From contig NC_049903.1 in NCBI RefSeq assembly GCF_001411555.2, forward strand, positions 12,939,234 to 13,003,233: a stretch of 64,000 nucleotides of DNA, written 5' to 3'. A program made the translations under genes and the position numbers. Below are positions 11,901-22,740 of the stretch, piece by piece (the first letter of the stretch is position 1; each line of letters begins with the position of its first letter). Under the pieces are notes generated by a model. That model was not told the origin of the DNA. It did not search any database and saw nothing but the letters and a program-made list of their open reading frames with translations. Source of the stretch: Juglans regia (taxonomy: Eukaryota > Streptophyta > Magnoliopsida > Fagales > Juglandaceae).

Positions 11901-13002
11901 CTCCCCATCACAAATGCTTCTGATACAGTTTATTTGTCTCCTTTGGGATGCACATGTGTGAAAGAATTTAGTGTTTTTATCCCCTTCTTTTAGCCATTTC
12001 TGCTTTGCTCTTTGCTTCCACTTCAAATCTTCTGACTCAAGTCTCATATGCACTGCTTTCTGAAGTTCTTGAATTTCCATGTTATGATTGCCCATATTCC
12101 TTTCTTGTAGTTCTCTGATCTGAGTCAATTTCCCCTTAATATCCCATCTGTTTGCTTTTTCTATTTCTTTGCTCCAATTGACCAGTTTGAATTTGCACTT
12201 GTTAAGCTTGTCTAAAACAGCCTCGATTGTATTATGATTTCCTGAAGTACTAGTCCAAACTTCTGAGACTAAGTCCTTACAACCTACATTTTGACCCCAA
12301 CTAGCCTCATATCTAAGATGCTTCTAGCTTTTCTTTCATATTTGCATCTATTATTTAAACTTATGAGAATAGGATTATGGTCAGAGCTGCAAAGTACTGA
12401 ACAAAACACCCTAATCTCAATGAACATACTGAAACTTTGATGGTTCCCAAGGGCTTTATTTAGTCTTTCCTTAATAAAATGATTACCCTCTCTATTATTA
12501 ACCTTTTATTACCTTAATAGCCTAGGTCATTTAAATCAGACTTTTCCTAGAAGACCCTCCTTTTTTCTCATGTTGTTGTAAGATCTCATTAAAGTCTCCC
12601 ATACATATTCAAGCCCTATTGTCCAAAGGCTTTAACATCCTTAGTAACTGCCAGCTCCCCTCTCTTTGAGCAGTAGCAAGATCGCCATGGAATCCTATTA
12701 ATTACCAAGTTTTCCCAACATCATGATCAGAAATATTTATGGAAATATGGTAATTGGTGTAGTGTAAGACACCAGTTCTACTGGATTGAAAGACTTCCAC
12801 ATCATTGCTATACCACCATTACAACCTCTACTATCCACCACAAAGCTTCTATCAAAGCCCTGATTCTTTCAATCCTTTCCCTCTTACTCTTGGTTTCTAT
12901 CAAGAAAACTACATTTGGGCACTTTGTCTTCACCAAAAAGTGAAGCTCTCTAACTGTTCAAGGGTTTACAAGCCCTCTACAGTTCCAGTTAAGGCACTTC
13001 AT
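9000..13002 (-). pseudogene. LINE ORF2: endonuclease-reverse transcriptase, broken
   Basis: ORF2 starts at ATG 13002 with MKCLNWNCRGLVNP, the usual opening of the plant LINE endonuclease/exonuclease/phosphatase domain. Downstream fragments give the linker (12128-11811), reverse transcriptase with RQGDPLSLYLFILCVEALSRLL (11244-10984), and the FADDS catalytic motif encoded at 10980-10994. A run of seven T on the coding strand directly before FADDS puts it in a different frame from the upstream RT segment, a one-base frameshift. Then come the RT C-terminus (10979-10272), a partial zf-RVT region (9684-9415), and an RNase H end with AHALGKNAL near 9110. Stops are frequent, so no function is expected. 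Confidence 0.85.
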
Positions 13003-13007
13003 TGATG

Positions 13008-14361
13008 CTAGTGGGGCAGCTCCACCATCCAGTCTTGATTTAAACTCGTTTCAAGATTGAGCTCTTCTCTTGATTTTTTTGATTGGTTATGATTATCACT
13101 GCATTCACCTATTAGTCTATCTCTTTTCCTACCCCTTGTCTCCATTTCCAGAGATAGCATCCCTTCCACTTGGCCTTCTCTTGCTCTTCTTTTCCATCCC
13201 ACTTTCTTTATTGAAATAACAGCTGTATTTATGGATTCCACATTGGGCTGGTCAGAGTTAGTAGTTGATTTGGTACTTTTGTACTGATTGTCTTGATCCT
13301 CCAGAGAAAGGTCAGTTTGTTCATGGAGTTCCAAATTCTGCTCCTCTTGATACCCTTTCTACCTAATTTGAAGAGCATTAGTGTTCATAACAATCTCCTG
13401 CTGGGACCTCATTTCTATTTGGTTGTTTTCTACAGGTTTGGTTAAGACTAAATTAGATGGTTGAGGAATGTCTGTACCTTATTCATCCCCTAGAGATGAG
13501 ATTGTATCCTGGTAGACTTTTAGTTCCCTGAAATCCCCTTCTCTAAATGAAGTTGAGTTGGAATCCCCTGGTTTTTGTTTCCTCTTCCCCCATATCTTCT
13601 GTCTCCTCTTCCAAATGAATTAATTGATGTAGCTCTTAGCCATTGACCATATTGAGCCTTTTCTATGATCTTTGTATGAGTTCTAGCCTTTTTAACTGCA
13701 CATATACGATCTGGATGCTTGAGAATCCCACACTGGAAACGGAAAATAGGTAGCCTTTCATATTTAAATTCTATCCATCTTTGAGTCCCATCCATCTTTA
13801 TCATTATTCCTCTTGGTAATGGTTTTGTGATATCCAAATTCACTCTAATTCTTAGGAATTCTCCCCATCCGATACATTCTCCATCTACATCAACAGTTAT
13901 AACATCACCCACAGTGGCTCCAATACTTTCCTCTCCTTCTATTGTCATGGCTGCAAGAAGCATATCGTGTATTTGAATCCAAAAAGGTTCTTGTGTAAAT
14001 TTAATCTCATTTGGAGGTGTGTTGCTGTCAAATTCTTAAATACAAATCAAGTATTTGTCAAAAGATCAAGGTCTCCCATTAAAAACACGTTCTATATCCA
14101 CCTCCTTCTGAAACTCAATTATGAACCTATTATGCCCCACCTCACTGAAAGCTATCCAACCCACTAGGTTCCATAATTTTGTCATGGTCGATTTGAATGC
14201 TTCCCTATTTAAACTTGTTTCCATAAGAAGCAAAATTATCAAGCTTTTGTTACCCCTCAGTATTGATCTCTTGGTATCTTCTTCTGTTAAAGGGATTTCC
14301 AATTTTTCTTCCTCTCTGAGATTAAAATCTTCCCACAAGTCTCTCTATTTCATCCTCCATG
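13008..14361 (-). pseudogene. LINE ORF1: DUF4283 and zinc-knuckle protein, broken
   Basis: The DUF4283 RNA-binding region begins near an ATG at about 14361 and continues in frame at 14338-14066 (WNLVGWIAFSEVGHNRFIIEF). The middle part at 13963-13520 has RVNLDITKPLPRG and a zinc knuckle, FQCGILKHPDRIC, in which the first Cys of the usual C-x2-C pair appears lost to Arg (RFQC). The tail at 13334-13008 is charged and poorly conserved. Plant LINE ORF1 proteins of this type bind the element RNA. This copy has a frameshift near its start and several stops. Confidence 0.75.
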
Positions 14362-14542
14362 AAGAAATCAGATGACCAACTTTCAGTGCTTCTAGTAAGC
14401 AGAGATACTTAGTTGAAGAAATTACCCACTGCCTTACCCTACCACGAGGAAAGGATATCTGACCTACACTTCAGAAAGGAAATGACAAAATCGCTCTCAA
14501 GCATCTCAAAAAGAGAGACCCCCTAGAAGCATCTTCTAAAAG

Positions 14543-14556
14543 TTGCAGCGATTCTT
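14543..14556. repeat. right target site duplication of the LINE
   Basis: TTGCAGCGATTCTT, partner of 8965-8978 with one mismatch. Confidence 0.75.
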
Positions 14557-16578
14557 GTTGTTGCACGTAAGTAGTTGGACAAAACAAATTTATTTCTTTG
14601 TTCGTAAATACTTTTTGCGGCAATTCTTGTTGCAACAAATAAGTATTTGTAACAAAAAAATTATTTCTAACAAGCAAAGCTCGCCGGAAATAATATGTTA
14701 CAAAAAGAAAAGAGTACTGAAATAGAATACATAAAAAAATATACATCTTACATTTTTTTGCAATTCATAAGGTAATTACACAATTGTCTAAGCGGATAAC
14801 CAATTCAGCCAAAATATCCTAACATAATAAATCCAATAAAAATGCTTACATTTGAAAGTAGAAATAAATAATATAAGAAAGATAGGCAACAACATGTATA
14901 TCAGTAAGACTGTCAGAAAAGGCCAACTACCATAGGGTACTGGATCCTTTTTCCATATAAATAAATATACATTCTCACAGGTTTTTCAAGACATTGGTAA
15001 CTAAAAATCTCATATATATTCTAAGTGTGCAACTTTAGACTTCCCAAGGCACATCAAAGTACAAAATCTGGCATGATCATCTAAGACTCTATTTAGTTGT
15101 TGCTGACCAGTGTGCTTGAACCCTTCAATTGTCATCTAAAAAAGAATGAAAATAGAGCATTAACATGCCAATGTTGAAATTTAGCAAGCTCACCATTACA
15201 GACATGGGGATTGAACTGATATCATAAGGCTTCTAAAAATCCCTAACGTTACAACGCATAAATGACAAGTAAATTTACTCCAAACCATTGTACATTTGTA
15301 AGCTCATGGGTACAATACATACATATATGATTAGAAGCATCAATGTTTTATGTTACACACCCAAAGAAAGTGCATAGTGGCAAAATCCTTCATATTGGAT
15401 GAGATCATTTAAACTCATTAGATTATTAGTACAATCTCTTTCACAGTCATAAGTAGAAGGAACAGGTCACAAAATGATGTAGGTATCACGGAATTACTAA
15501 TATATAATAAAAATATTTTCTAGTAGAAAGTCTCCTTGGCATCTCATTTTGATTTTGAGCCACAATGGATGAACCTATAGCCAATTACATCTCATATGGA
15601 CTGCAATGACAATTTCATTACCTTAAAAGAAAATTGGGAATATTTGACTCAAAATTTGTGATATCTTTTTTAGATCTAAATCTGAAATGGTCATGTAATG
15701 TAAAGTTTGAATGCCACATTTCTACAACAGAGGTTGGAAAAAGATCCAATTATCACTCACTACATGGATAGTGACAGAATCGGCAATTTTTTTGAGGGGG
15801 CACCAATTTTTCTACCATGTGACACATTTATGTAAAATAGAACTAAAAGAGATTAAAAATCAATAATTTGAAATAAAACTATATTCCAATAATTTGCTAA
15901 ATACATATTGAAATAAAATTCTTAAAACACAACTTAATATATATTTCATATTTCTGACGATAATGTTTCATGAAATAATATTCATTTATTATTATTTGGA
16001 AAATGCTTAGTGTACTTGAGAAAAACTTACCAAAAACTTGCTTCTCCACATGTCAGTTATTGATATGCTGAAAATCATGAATTTTGAATTTTGAATTTCA
16101 AAAGAAAACTAAAAAAATGAGTCTTGTTTGTAAAAGTAAAACTATAAGTACATGTAGCACTACTTTTATTATATTTGTAATAAAATATTTAGAATTTATT
16201 TTTTTCGTAAAGACTATCCAATGATCTTTTAGAATGAAATATTTCATTCTAGTATCTAATCTAGTTTATCAAGTTTCGGATAAAATCTAGATATTTTGAT
16301 GTCACATCAAGCATACAATGTTATAATTGAGATCTTAAATAATTTTTTCTTGCCCAATGAAATCTAGAGGAAAAAACCTCTAAATTATTTTTCATATATA
16401 TAGCCAAACTTAAATGATTTTTCTTATATTTTCACTTTGATATTAAGAAACCTAATATTATAAAACAAAAAACATTGGGATAATATATAGAAATTATACT
16501 AAATTTTGGGACTATGCGAAAAAAAAATTGGAGAGAGGCATATCTAGGTATATTGACTGCATCAATGATCTCTGATAT
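14557..16578. other. CACTA-like subterminal debris, then AT-rich DNA
   Basis: 14557-14700 continues the sequence interrupted by the LINE, with TTGTTGCA, GCGGCAATTCTTGTTGCAAC and GCCGGAAATAA motifs similar to CACTA subterminal repeats. A possible left end is TACTACAG at 8944. From about 14760 to 16578 I see only AT-rich sequence without genes. Confidence 0.45.
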
Positions 16579-17583
16579 CTATGCGCACATCTTTGCACAC
16601 ACGATATCTACAATCTCCTCACGAGTAGTACTACGTGATGCACCCTGTGTAGATGCCTCATCTGATATGCCCTGTGCATCTCCATGAATGTCGACTGGCT
16701 TTGTAGTGGGCGCACAAATATGAAATCTAGAGTTTCCCATGCTATGAGACAAGATCATGGAGTTGATCGGTCGAATTGACTCCCGAACATGCTCAAACGC
16801 ATCTGGCTTAATTCCATTCGCTAAAATAAATCGTGTGAGTAGGACTCCAAATGTCAATTTATCTATTGTAATATAGGTGGTCTCTGATTGAATCCTAACG
16901 AATGTATATCTTGATAGGTCGATAGGCACCCCACGAGCAACCTATAACATAAATTGTGTCCAGTCTATGCAAACCCTAGTCTTGTGCAGTCATAGATCGA
17001 TGTTGTTGGCTATTATAATGTTCATGATCTTGAAAAAACTGGATAAGTCCACCTATTTGATGCTCTTGCTCCCATCATAGGAATGAACATCTAGACCCAC
17101 AACCAACTAACGAACCTTATGATCAGCAAAACCATCGATCTCATCTACTACAATAATATCCTCTTCCTCAGTAGTCTCCCCATCACCTGTAGGTGTAGAC
17201 TCCCTAGGCACTACGTTAGGATATGCAATGGGCAGCCAAGGGGTACCAAGAAAATCGGCAACTGCATCAACTGAAAATCATAGTAAGACGCCCCAAATAG
17301 AGAAGGTGTATGCGTCATCATCCTGGATGGCACCACCAAGTTCTCTATAGAACTCAGATACAATATTGATGCAGGCAACGATCTTTTCCGTCCCTTCATG
17401 CTTTTGGTCGATGATCGGTGTCCAACCACAATCGTGAAAGACAAATGCCAGCAAATGTCTCTCCCACAAAAGATTCTTAAAATCATTGATTTTCACCTAC
17501 CGCTCCAACAAAATAGTCCTCTCTCAGACTTCTTCGCTAGAGGAGTGTTCTTGCATGGCCACCTTCCTTCCCTGAAAAGCCAT
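16579..17583 (-). pseudogene. putative plant transposon protein, decayed
   Basis: Read on the minus strand from ATG 17583, fragments in different frames follow the order of the plant 'putative transposon protein' family found beside retro-elements and CACTA elements in many trees. The order is an N-terminal segment with FKNLLWERHLLAF and VSEFYRELGG (17496-17278), a linker with DFLGTPWLPIAYP and acidic residues, then RGVPIDLSRYTFVRI and FGVLLTRFILANG (16960-16800). Stops and at least one frameshift break it, and the tail at 16579 is cut by a TAG. The role of this family is unknown to me. Assignment rests on remembered family motifs. Confidence 0.5.
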
Positions 17584-17724
17584 TGGAATGATGCTAAATT
17601 CAATTTATAAAATTAAGGACAATGATTACAAAATATCAAATTTATAATTAGATCAAGGTAATTATATCTAATAATATAATATATGTTACATTCTTTATTC
17701 AACTCTATATTAAAAAAAAAAAAA

Positions 17725-18800
17725 TGTATCGTTCGAATGCTTAACAACACATTCAAACTGATATATAGTGGCTTCAACGATAATATGTTACCGTTTGAAC
17801 AATATAATATTGGTTCGAACGTTAACCATTCATATGACATTCGAATGTCTAAGACACGTTCGGACAGTGATTTCTAGTTCGAGCTCAGCAATGGTTGAGT
17901 CGCCTTAGCCATTGCCAAAAGCGAAAGGAATCGATGTATTCCTTTCGGTTTTAATCACACAACAACAATGAGAGGCCGAGATGACTATAGAGTCATCCCG
18001 TCCTCCATTTCCAGCCAAACCCTATAATATAGGAGAAACCCTATTTTCAAACCATTTAAAATAAGTTATAGGAGAAAAACTCGGTAAAAACATTGGGGAG
18101 ATCACATACCTATTGCGGGTTGGAGAGTGGTGGTGGACGGTGGACTCGACGGCGGCGTGTGGTAGTACTTGGCACCCGTGCGGCAGAGAGATTGATTTTA
18201 ACATTCTAATGGTGCGAGGTCTGGACACGATGCCTAAATTTTATTTTTTACCGTTAGAATGGATAATTATTACATTCAAATGTTTTCAATAAATATTTTA
18301 TCCGTTCAAACGTCTTATGAATACCGTTTCAACAGTAAAAAAAATATTGTGTTAGTTATTATTAAATTTATTATATAATATAGTATTTATACTATACATA
18401 CTTATACTACTTATATAATACTTAATTATACTTACATTTATACTAATACATATATATAATTAAAATTAGATATATAATATGCTTATACATATATATATAT
18501 ATATTATGTACGTTCGAACATAATTTTATTATAGTTTGAGCTGTTCAATTATGTGTTCGAATGAACATTTACAATGACCGAACGTATAAAATATATTTGC
18601 ACCATTGATAAGTAGTAGCGGCATCCATTTGCACCAAATTACAACACCAAAAACCAATTCGAAAGTAAAGATACAATGTTCAAACGTGTGTGAGCTGAAT
18701 TGTTCCAGGCGGGAAATGTTTTTTGCTTAACTGCTTTCGCATTCGATTTGTTAGTGGATTCCGTTCGAGCGCGAAAATAAGAAATAAGACGTCCAGAACC
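17725..18800. repeat. TTCGAACG-type subterminal repeat block of a CACTA element
   Basis: Short motifs such as CGTTCGAATG, GTTCGAACG, CCGTTTGAAC, ACGTTCGAAC and GTTCAAACG recur in both orientations roughly every 20-60 bases. Dense short repeats like this are where CACTA transposase accessory proteins bind. The same motif set appears at 52560-52760 and 54090-54380. No CACTA terminus was found at the left edge, so the element end is lost or unrecognised. Confidence 0.6.
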
Positions 18801-18819
18801 CCAAACGTGCTAGACATTT

Positions 18820-20299
18820 GGGAGAGTTTCACAAATATACAGAGAGCATGAGAAAGAGAGAGAGACCGTGAGAATGAAGCTGTTGGTGAAAGGAGCGTGC
18901 TTCAACTCTTTATTTCTCTTCAATTTGGTAAGTTCTTTTACTTTGATGTTCTATTCCAATGAGATTTTTTGTTCAAAAACTCAAATTTATAATCTCTTCA
19001 ATTTTTTGTTCTATTCCCTTCTGTAAAAGAACAAGAGATTAAGGTTATAAGGATATATTTGTGTTTGGATGTGGGAACATGAAAATATATTTGTGTTTGT
19101 GCAATATTTGTGAAATGTTTGTGAAATATGCATATTATGAAATTCTGTTTTTCTAAGATTGTGTTTTGTCTCTATTTCGTGTCTGGAATCTTGGTTTCAA
19201 CCGATACTCTTTCATTTGAACGTATTATCCTGTTCGAACAGACTGATAAGTGTTTGAAAGGTTGTACTCCTGAGTTGTAGTACTTAAATTTAAATTAATA
19301 CTTAAAAGATAATTAATTAAAAACTATAATGTATAATTAAAAAATAAGTAAAAATAAATTATAATTAATACTTAAAAATAAGATACATATGAACGATTTC
19401 CCACTTAGATTAAAAATAATACTTAAAACATAATTAATTAAAAAACTATAATGTATAATACAAATTTAGAACTATTAAATTATAATTAATACTTAAAAAA
19501 TAAGAAACATAAGAATTATTAATACTTAAATTAAAAATAATACTTAAAAGATAATTTATTAAAAGACTATAATGTATAATAAAATTTAGTAATATTAAAT
19601 TATAATTAATACTTTATAAAATAAGAAACATAAGATTATTAATACTTAAATTAAAAATAATACTTAAACGATAATTAATTAAAAAACTATAATGTATAAT
19701 AAAAATTTAGTGAAATTAAATTATAATTAATACTTACAAAATTATAATTTACTAGTGGCTTTGTAGGATTTGGAATGGGATACTAGTGGCTTGGTTTACT
19801 AGCTCGGAGCTTCCTTTCAGAGTTATTTTTATACTAGTGGCTTGGTTTAAGGAAAAGTGAACCTTAAATTCATTTGAGTGTTGTGGCAAAAAATTCTCTT
19901 AAACAATGTTTGGGTACAATTCTTGAATTGTCCAAAGTGGACAGTTTGAGATTCTATCATCTATATGACAGATATATTCAATTTAATCTCTTGTGTTAGT
20001 CAATTAAAATTTTAGTTCAGTGTTTCCTTACATGAATTGGTTCGTGAGTGGTCCGTAAGTTTCTCAGCTCATGAATAGGGTCGACGACTTATCGTGACTA
20101 GCAGACTTGGAGAATTGTAGGGAAATGTTGCCGAAATGTTTACTAACATTAGAGTTTTGGACTGAGTATATATGCGATATAGATGATAGTCTATCGAATG
20201 GGATAGGACCAACTATCTTATAAAATAGATGGTAAATAAGTATGAATAGACTCATGATAGTGTTTATCCCATGAATTAGGTTTTTTTAATAGATAGTCG
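18820..20299 (+). promoter_or_regulatory. possible leader and first intron of the CACTA transposase gene
   Basis: Between the subterminal repeats and the first transposase exon lies a purine-rich leader at 18840-18930 followed by TTGGTAAGTTC, a good splice donor at about 18928. The rest is AT-rich intron-like sequence that includes the 121-bp tandem array at 19290-19740. Inferred from position only. Confidence 0.35.
19290..19740. repeat. 121-bp tandem array, about four copies
   Basis: The marker CTATAATGTATAAT occurs at 19324, 19446, 19567 and 19688, spacings of 122, 121 and 121 bases, with matching AATTAATACTTAAAA segments between. The copies differ by small indels. The array is strongly AT-rich and non-coding. 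Confidence 0.85.
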
Positions 20300-21149
20300 A
20301 TGAGTAATGAAAATATAATGGATAAGAGTTGGATGTTGTTGGGAGATAGACTTGGACGAGACTATAAGGAATATACACAAGGAGTGAAATGTTTTATAGA
20401 ATTTGCTCGCAAGAGTATTGACAATCGAGGATTTATAAGATATGCGTGCAAGAAGTGCCAAAATATTAGTTCTTATAATTTGGTGGAGGAGCATTTGTTT
20501 GTAAATGGAATTGATCATAAATATTCACCTTGGGTCTTACATGACGAACCATTTTCTAAAAGAGTTAGATTTAGTAGCCAGTCCATCAAATGGAGGAATG
20601 GAACGACATTGATATGAGTTTGATAACATTGACTACTACGAAATTATGGAAGATATCATAGTATTAAAATACGTGGGGGGATATATGGTCTGATTATTTA
20701 AATGTAATTGGTGGGATGTCTCAAATCCTTAGTCGGGAGTACGTAACGATGAATATTTTATGAGTGTCAATACATCTCGTACATGGTATGAGGACAATCT
20801 TTTCATTCTCATTTGCCAAGCGAATCAAGTTTTTTATTTAAATTATCCAAAGTACGGGAACCCATGAAGGGTAGTGGAGAAGTTTGCACCAAGAAATGTA
20901 TATGATTACATTCAAGAGGCAGACAAACCACATGAAGAAGTTGATAGTCTAACAAATGAATAAGCATATCAAGAAAACGAGTCAGATATCAATCTATTTA
21001 TTGATCTAAGCCAATATGATATTGTCTCATTGCGTAGAGAAGATGTTCAAACCAAAGTAATTGAGGGTAAGATTTCAGAAGAACCTGAATCAACTGAAGT
21101 ATCTAGTGAGGATGAGGACGACTGGTCCAGCAGCACTGATAGTAAATGA
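20300..21149 (+). pseudogene. internally deleted CACTA transposase (TNP2-like)
   Basis: The N-terminal part at 20300-20617 (MDKSWMLLGDRL..., Cys motif CKKCQN, HLFVNGIDHKYSPWVLH) is a Transpos_assoc domain, homologous to the start of the transposase at 60883. About 140 bases later, 20760-21149 encodes the far C-terminus (MSVNTSRTWYEDNLFIL, QVFYLNYPKYG, VVEKFAPRNVYDYI, then an acidic tail ending at TGA 21147). The whole Transposase_21 catalytic core and DUF4218 are missing. The C-terminal part also has two premature stops, one probably Trp TGG to TGA. This is the classical picture of an internally deleted Spm-type derivative. ATG at 20318 matches the family start; 20300 is in frame upstream. 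Confidence 0.8.
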
Positions 21150-21237
21150 ATTTCAAACATATATTTGTGTAAGTATCATTCTTATAAATATATGTAACGT
21201 TTGTTCGAATAATAATTTATTACAAATTCAAATAGAT

Positions 21238-21967
21238 ATGTCTCACAAGCGCAAAATAACACATGCGTCATCCTCATCTATTACTGACTCCCCGTGTGGT
21301 TCACCTACTATCAATAGTGGAACAACATCACTATACCCAGAATAAGGTATTTTATTAAATTAAATACCATATTTAATGCTCGATTTAAGTAATATATATC
21401 TATAAAACAAAAATAATTTAATTAAAATATATTGTTTAATGACTGTATATATAGCTGTTGTAAGCCAGCACTGAGGTCGAGGCACTGCGAGAGGTGTCTG
21501 CGTAGAGAAAGTAAGGAAAGTTGATAAAATTAAAGTAGATATTCTTGATGGTCACACCGGTGACTCTGGGGATTCGGCATATTGGTATGCTTACTCGCAT
21601 GTATGTACCGATAACTACATCCTCCTGGGCTAAATTTTTCAAAGACCACATAAAAAATCGTTGCTTGGTAATAAGCTATATCCCAAGAAACTATGTATAA
21701 CATGTTAATTTAAAATTATTTTGTATTTATACTAATTATAAGTATAACTTTTTAAAGGAAGAGTTTGAACTTAATTTTGCCTGACGAGAGGATCGACTAA
21801 TGGTTGAGGAACTGGTGTCGAATGCATTCCAGAAGTACAAAGGTCGATGCTATGCACATTATCAGAAGTTCAGTACTACAATAGATGTGCGCCAAAATCT
21901 ATTCCAAGCAATGTCACCAAACAAATGGGAGAATATTTATGATATGTTTGAAGATCTTACTTATCAG
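21238..21967 (+). pseudogene. second CACTA gene (Transposase_24, Ptta/En/Spm), 5' part
   Basis: It starts 89 bases after the transposase remnant. The first exon begins MSHKRKITHASSSS (ATG 21238) and ends near 21344 before GGTATTTT. A second segment at 21454-21700 has RGTARGVCVEKVRK and SWAKFFKDH-like codons with stops. The third at 21798-21967 reads VEELVSNAFQKYKGRCYAHYQKF...NKWENIYDMFEDLTYQ and ends at a GTAATTT donor. These are Transposase_24 features. The gene changes strand after this point (see 21964-22383). Confidence 0.7.
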
Positions 21968-22383
21968 GTAATTTCACTGCGTTCTATCTCAAGTGTTGCT
22001 TCCTCTAATTTTTTAGTCTTATCGTCATTCAATCTGGCTTTAGAAGATGATGATGATGTTGAGGATTGCTTCACGCAATGTCCTAAACCCATCAAATATC
22101 CAGAACGTAATCCAAGAACTTGAGAAAGGATCTGAGCATCGTTGACAGATGATTCATCAGATGTATCTACAATAGTTTCTTGAAGAGATATCATCTTGTC
22201 CTATAAAAATAATTAAAATTAATATAAGTAACAAAAATATTATTAGACAGTAGAATTAAATAAAGTTAAACTTACATAATTTGTCTCTGCTTCGAGACTG
22301 GTCCAAACACCATTACGATTTTTATGTGTTTTAGCATACAATTGGGTCAGATCATAGTCAGAAGGACTTTCTTCTTTTTACAA
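21964..22383 (-). pseudogene. inverted 3' exons of the same Transposase_24 gene
   Basis: On the minus strand, 22383-22281 encodes SDYDLTQLYAKTHKNRNGVWTSLEAETNY followed by a GTAAG donor. 22203-21964 encodes the family's C-terminal signature, ILSQVLGLRSGYLMGLGHCVK, then a Ser-rich and charged tail. In an intact gene these exons follow the plus-strand exon ending at 21967; here they point back at it, and the exon that should lie between them is absent. Confidence 0.75.
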
Positions 22384-22606
22384 AAAGAAAATCTATATTA
22401 AAACTTAAAAAATACACAAATGTACTAGAGGTAACGTTCTTAAACATTTAACAAAAAAATCAAATGCACTAACGGTTCACTTGAGCAACACACTTGTGGG
22501 GGTTAGATATCATTTTCCATACAAAAAATTCTAAATTGGAGTTGCCGCAAAAGAATTGGTTGTAGTCCTTTCTCTTATAGTGTATTTTAATTTTTCTTTT
22601 TATAAA

Positions 22607-22731
22607 GGGTAATTCTATGCATCAGCCTACACATTTCACACACCATGCATTTAAATTTTTTTTTTTTAAACCTCAACACACTAAGTGTGTTGAGTGTGTG
22701 ATAAATAGTAGGCTGATGCAAATATTTTTCC
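22607..22731. mobile_element. Mutator-type MITE with 9-bp target duplication
   Basis: A 125-bp element flanked by TTTTATAAA at 22598-22606 and 22732-22740. Its ends are inverted repeats sharing GCATCAGCCTAC (left) and GTAGGCTGATGC (right), with further partial pairing outside and inside. It contains a CACACTAAGTGTG palindromic core. No coding capacity. A 9-bp duplication is typical of Mutator-like elements. Confidence 0.75.
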
Positions 22732-22740
22732 TTTTATAAA

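Larger units (their letters stand above)
8979..14542 (-). mobile_element. nearly full-length L1-type LINE, degenerate
   Basis: A 5.56-kb element in minus orientation. The T-rich left end (8979-8992) is the complement of an A-rich tail, and a 14-bp target duplication flanks it. It has the plant L1 layout: ORF1 with DUF4283 and a zinc knuckle (about 14360-13008), then ORF2 with endonuclease, reverse transcriptase, zf-RVT and RNase H (13002 to about 9000). Both ORFs are broken by stops and frameshifts. It sits inside an older CACTA-type sequence whose motifs resume at 14543. Confidence 0.88.

Noticed and set aside
17812..17830. GGTTCGAACG-like sequences as tRNA T-arms
   Set aside because: They belong to the TTCGAACG repeat block; no acceptor stem or anticodon arm can be built around them.
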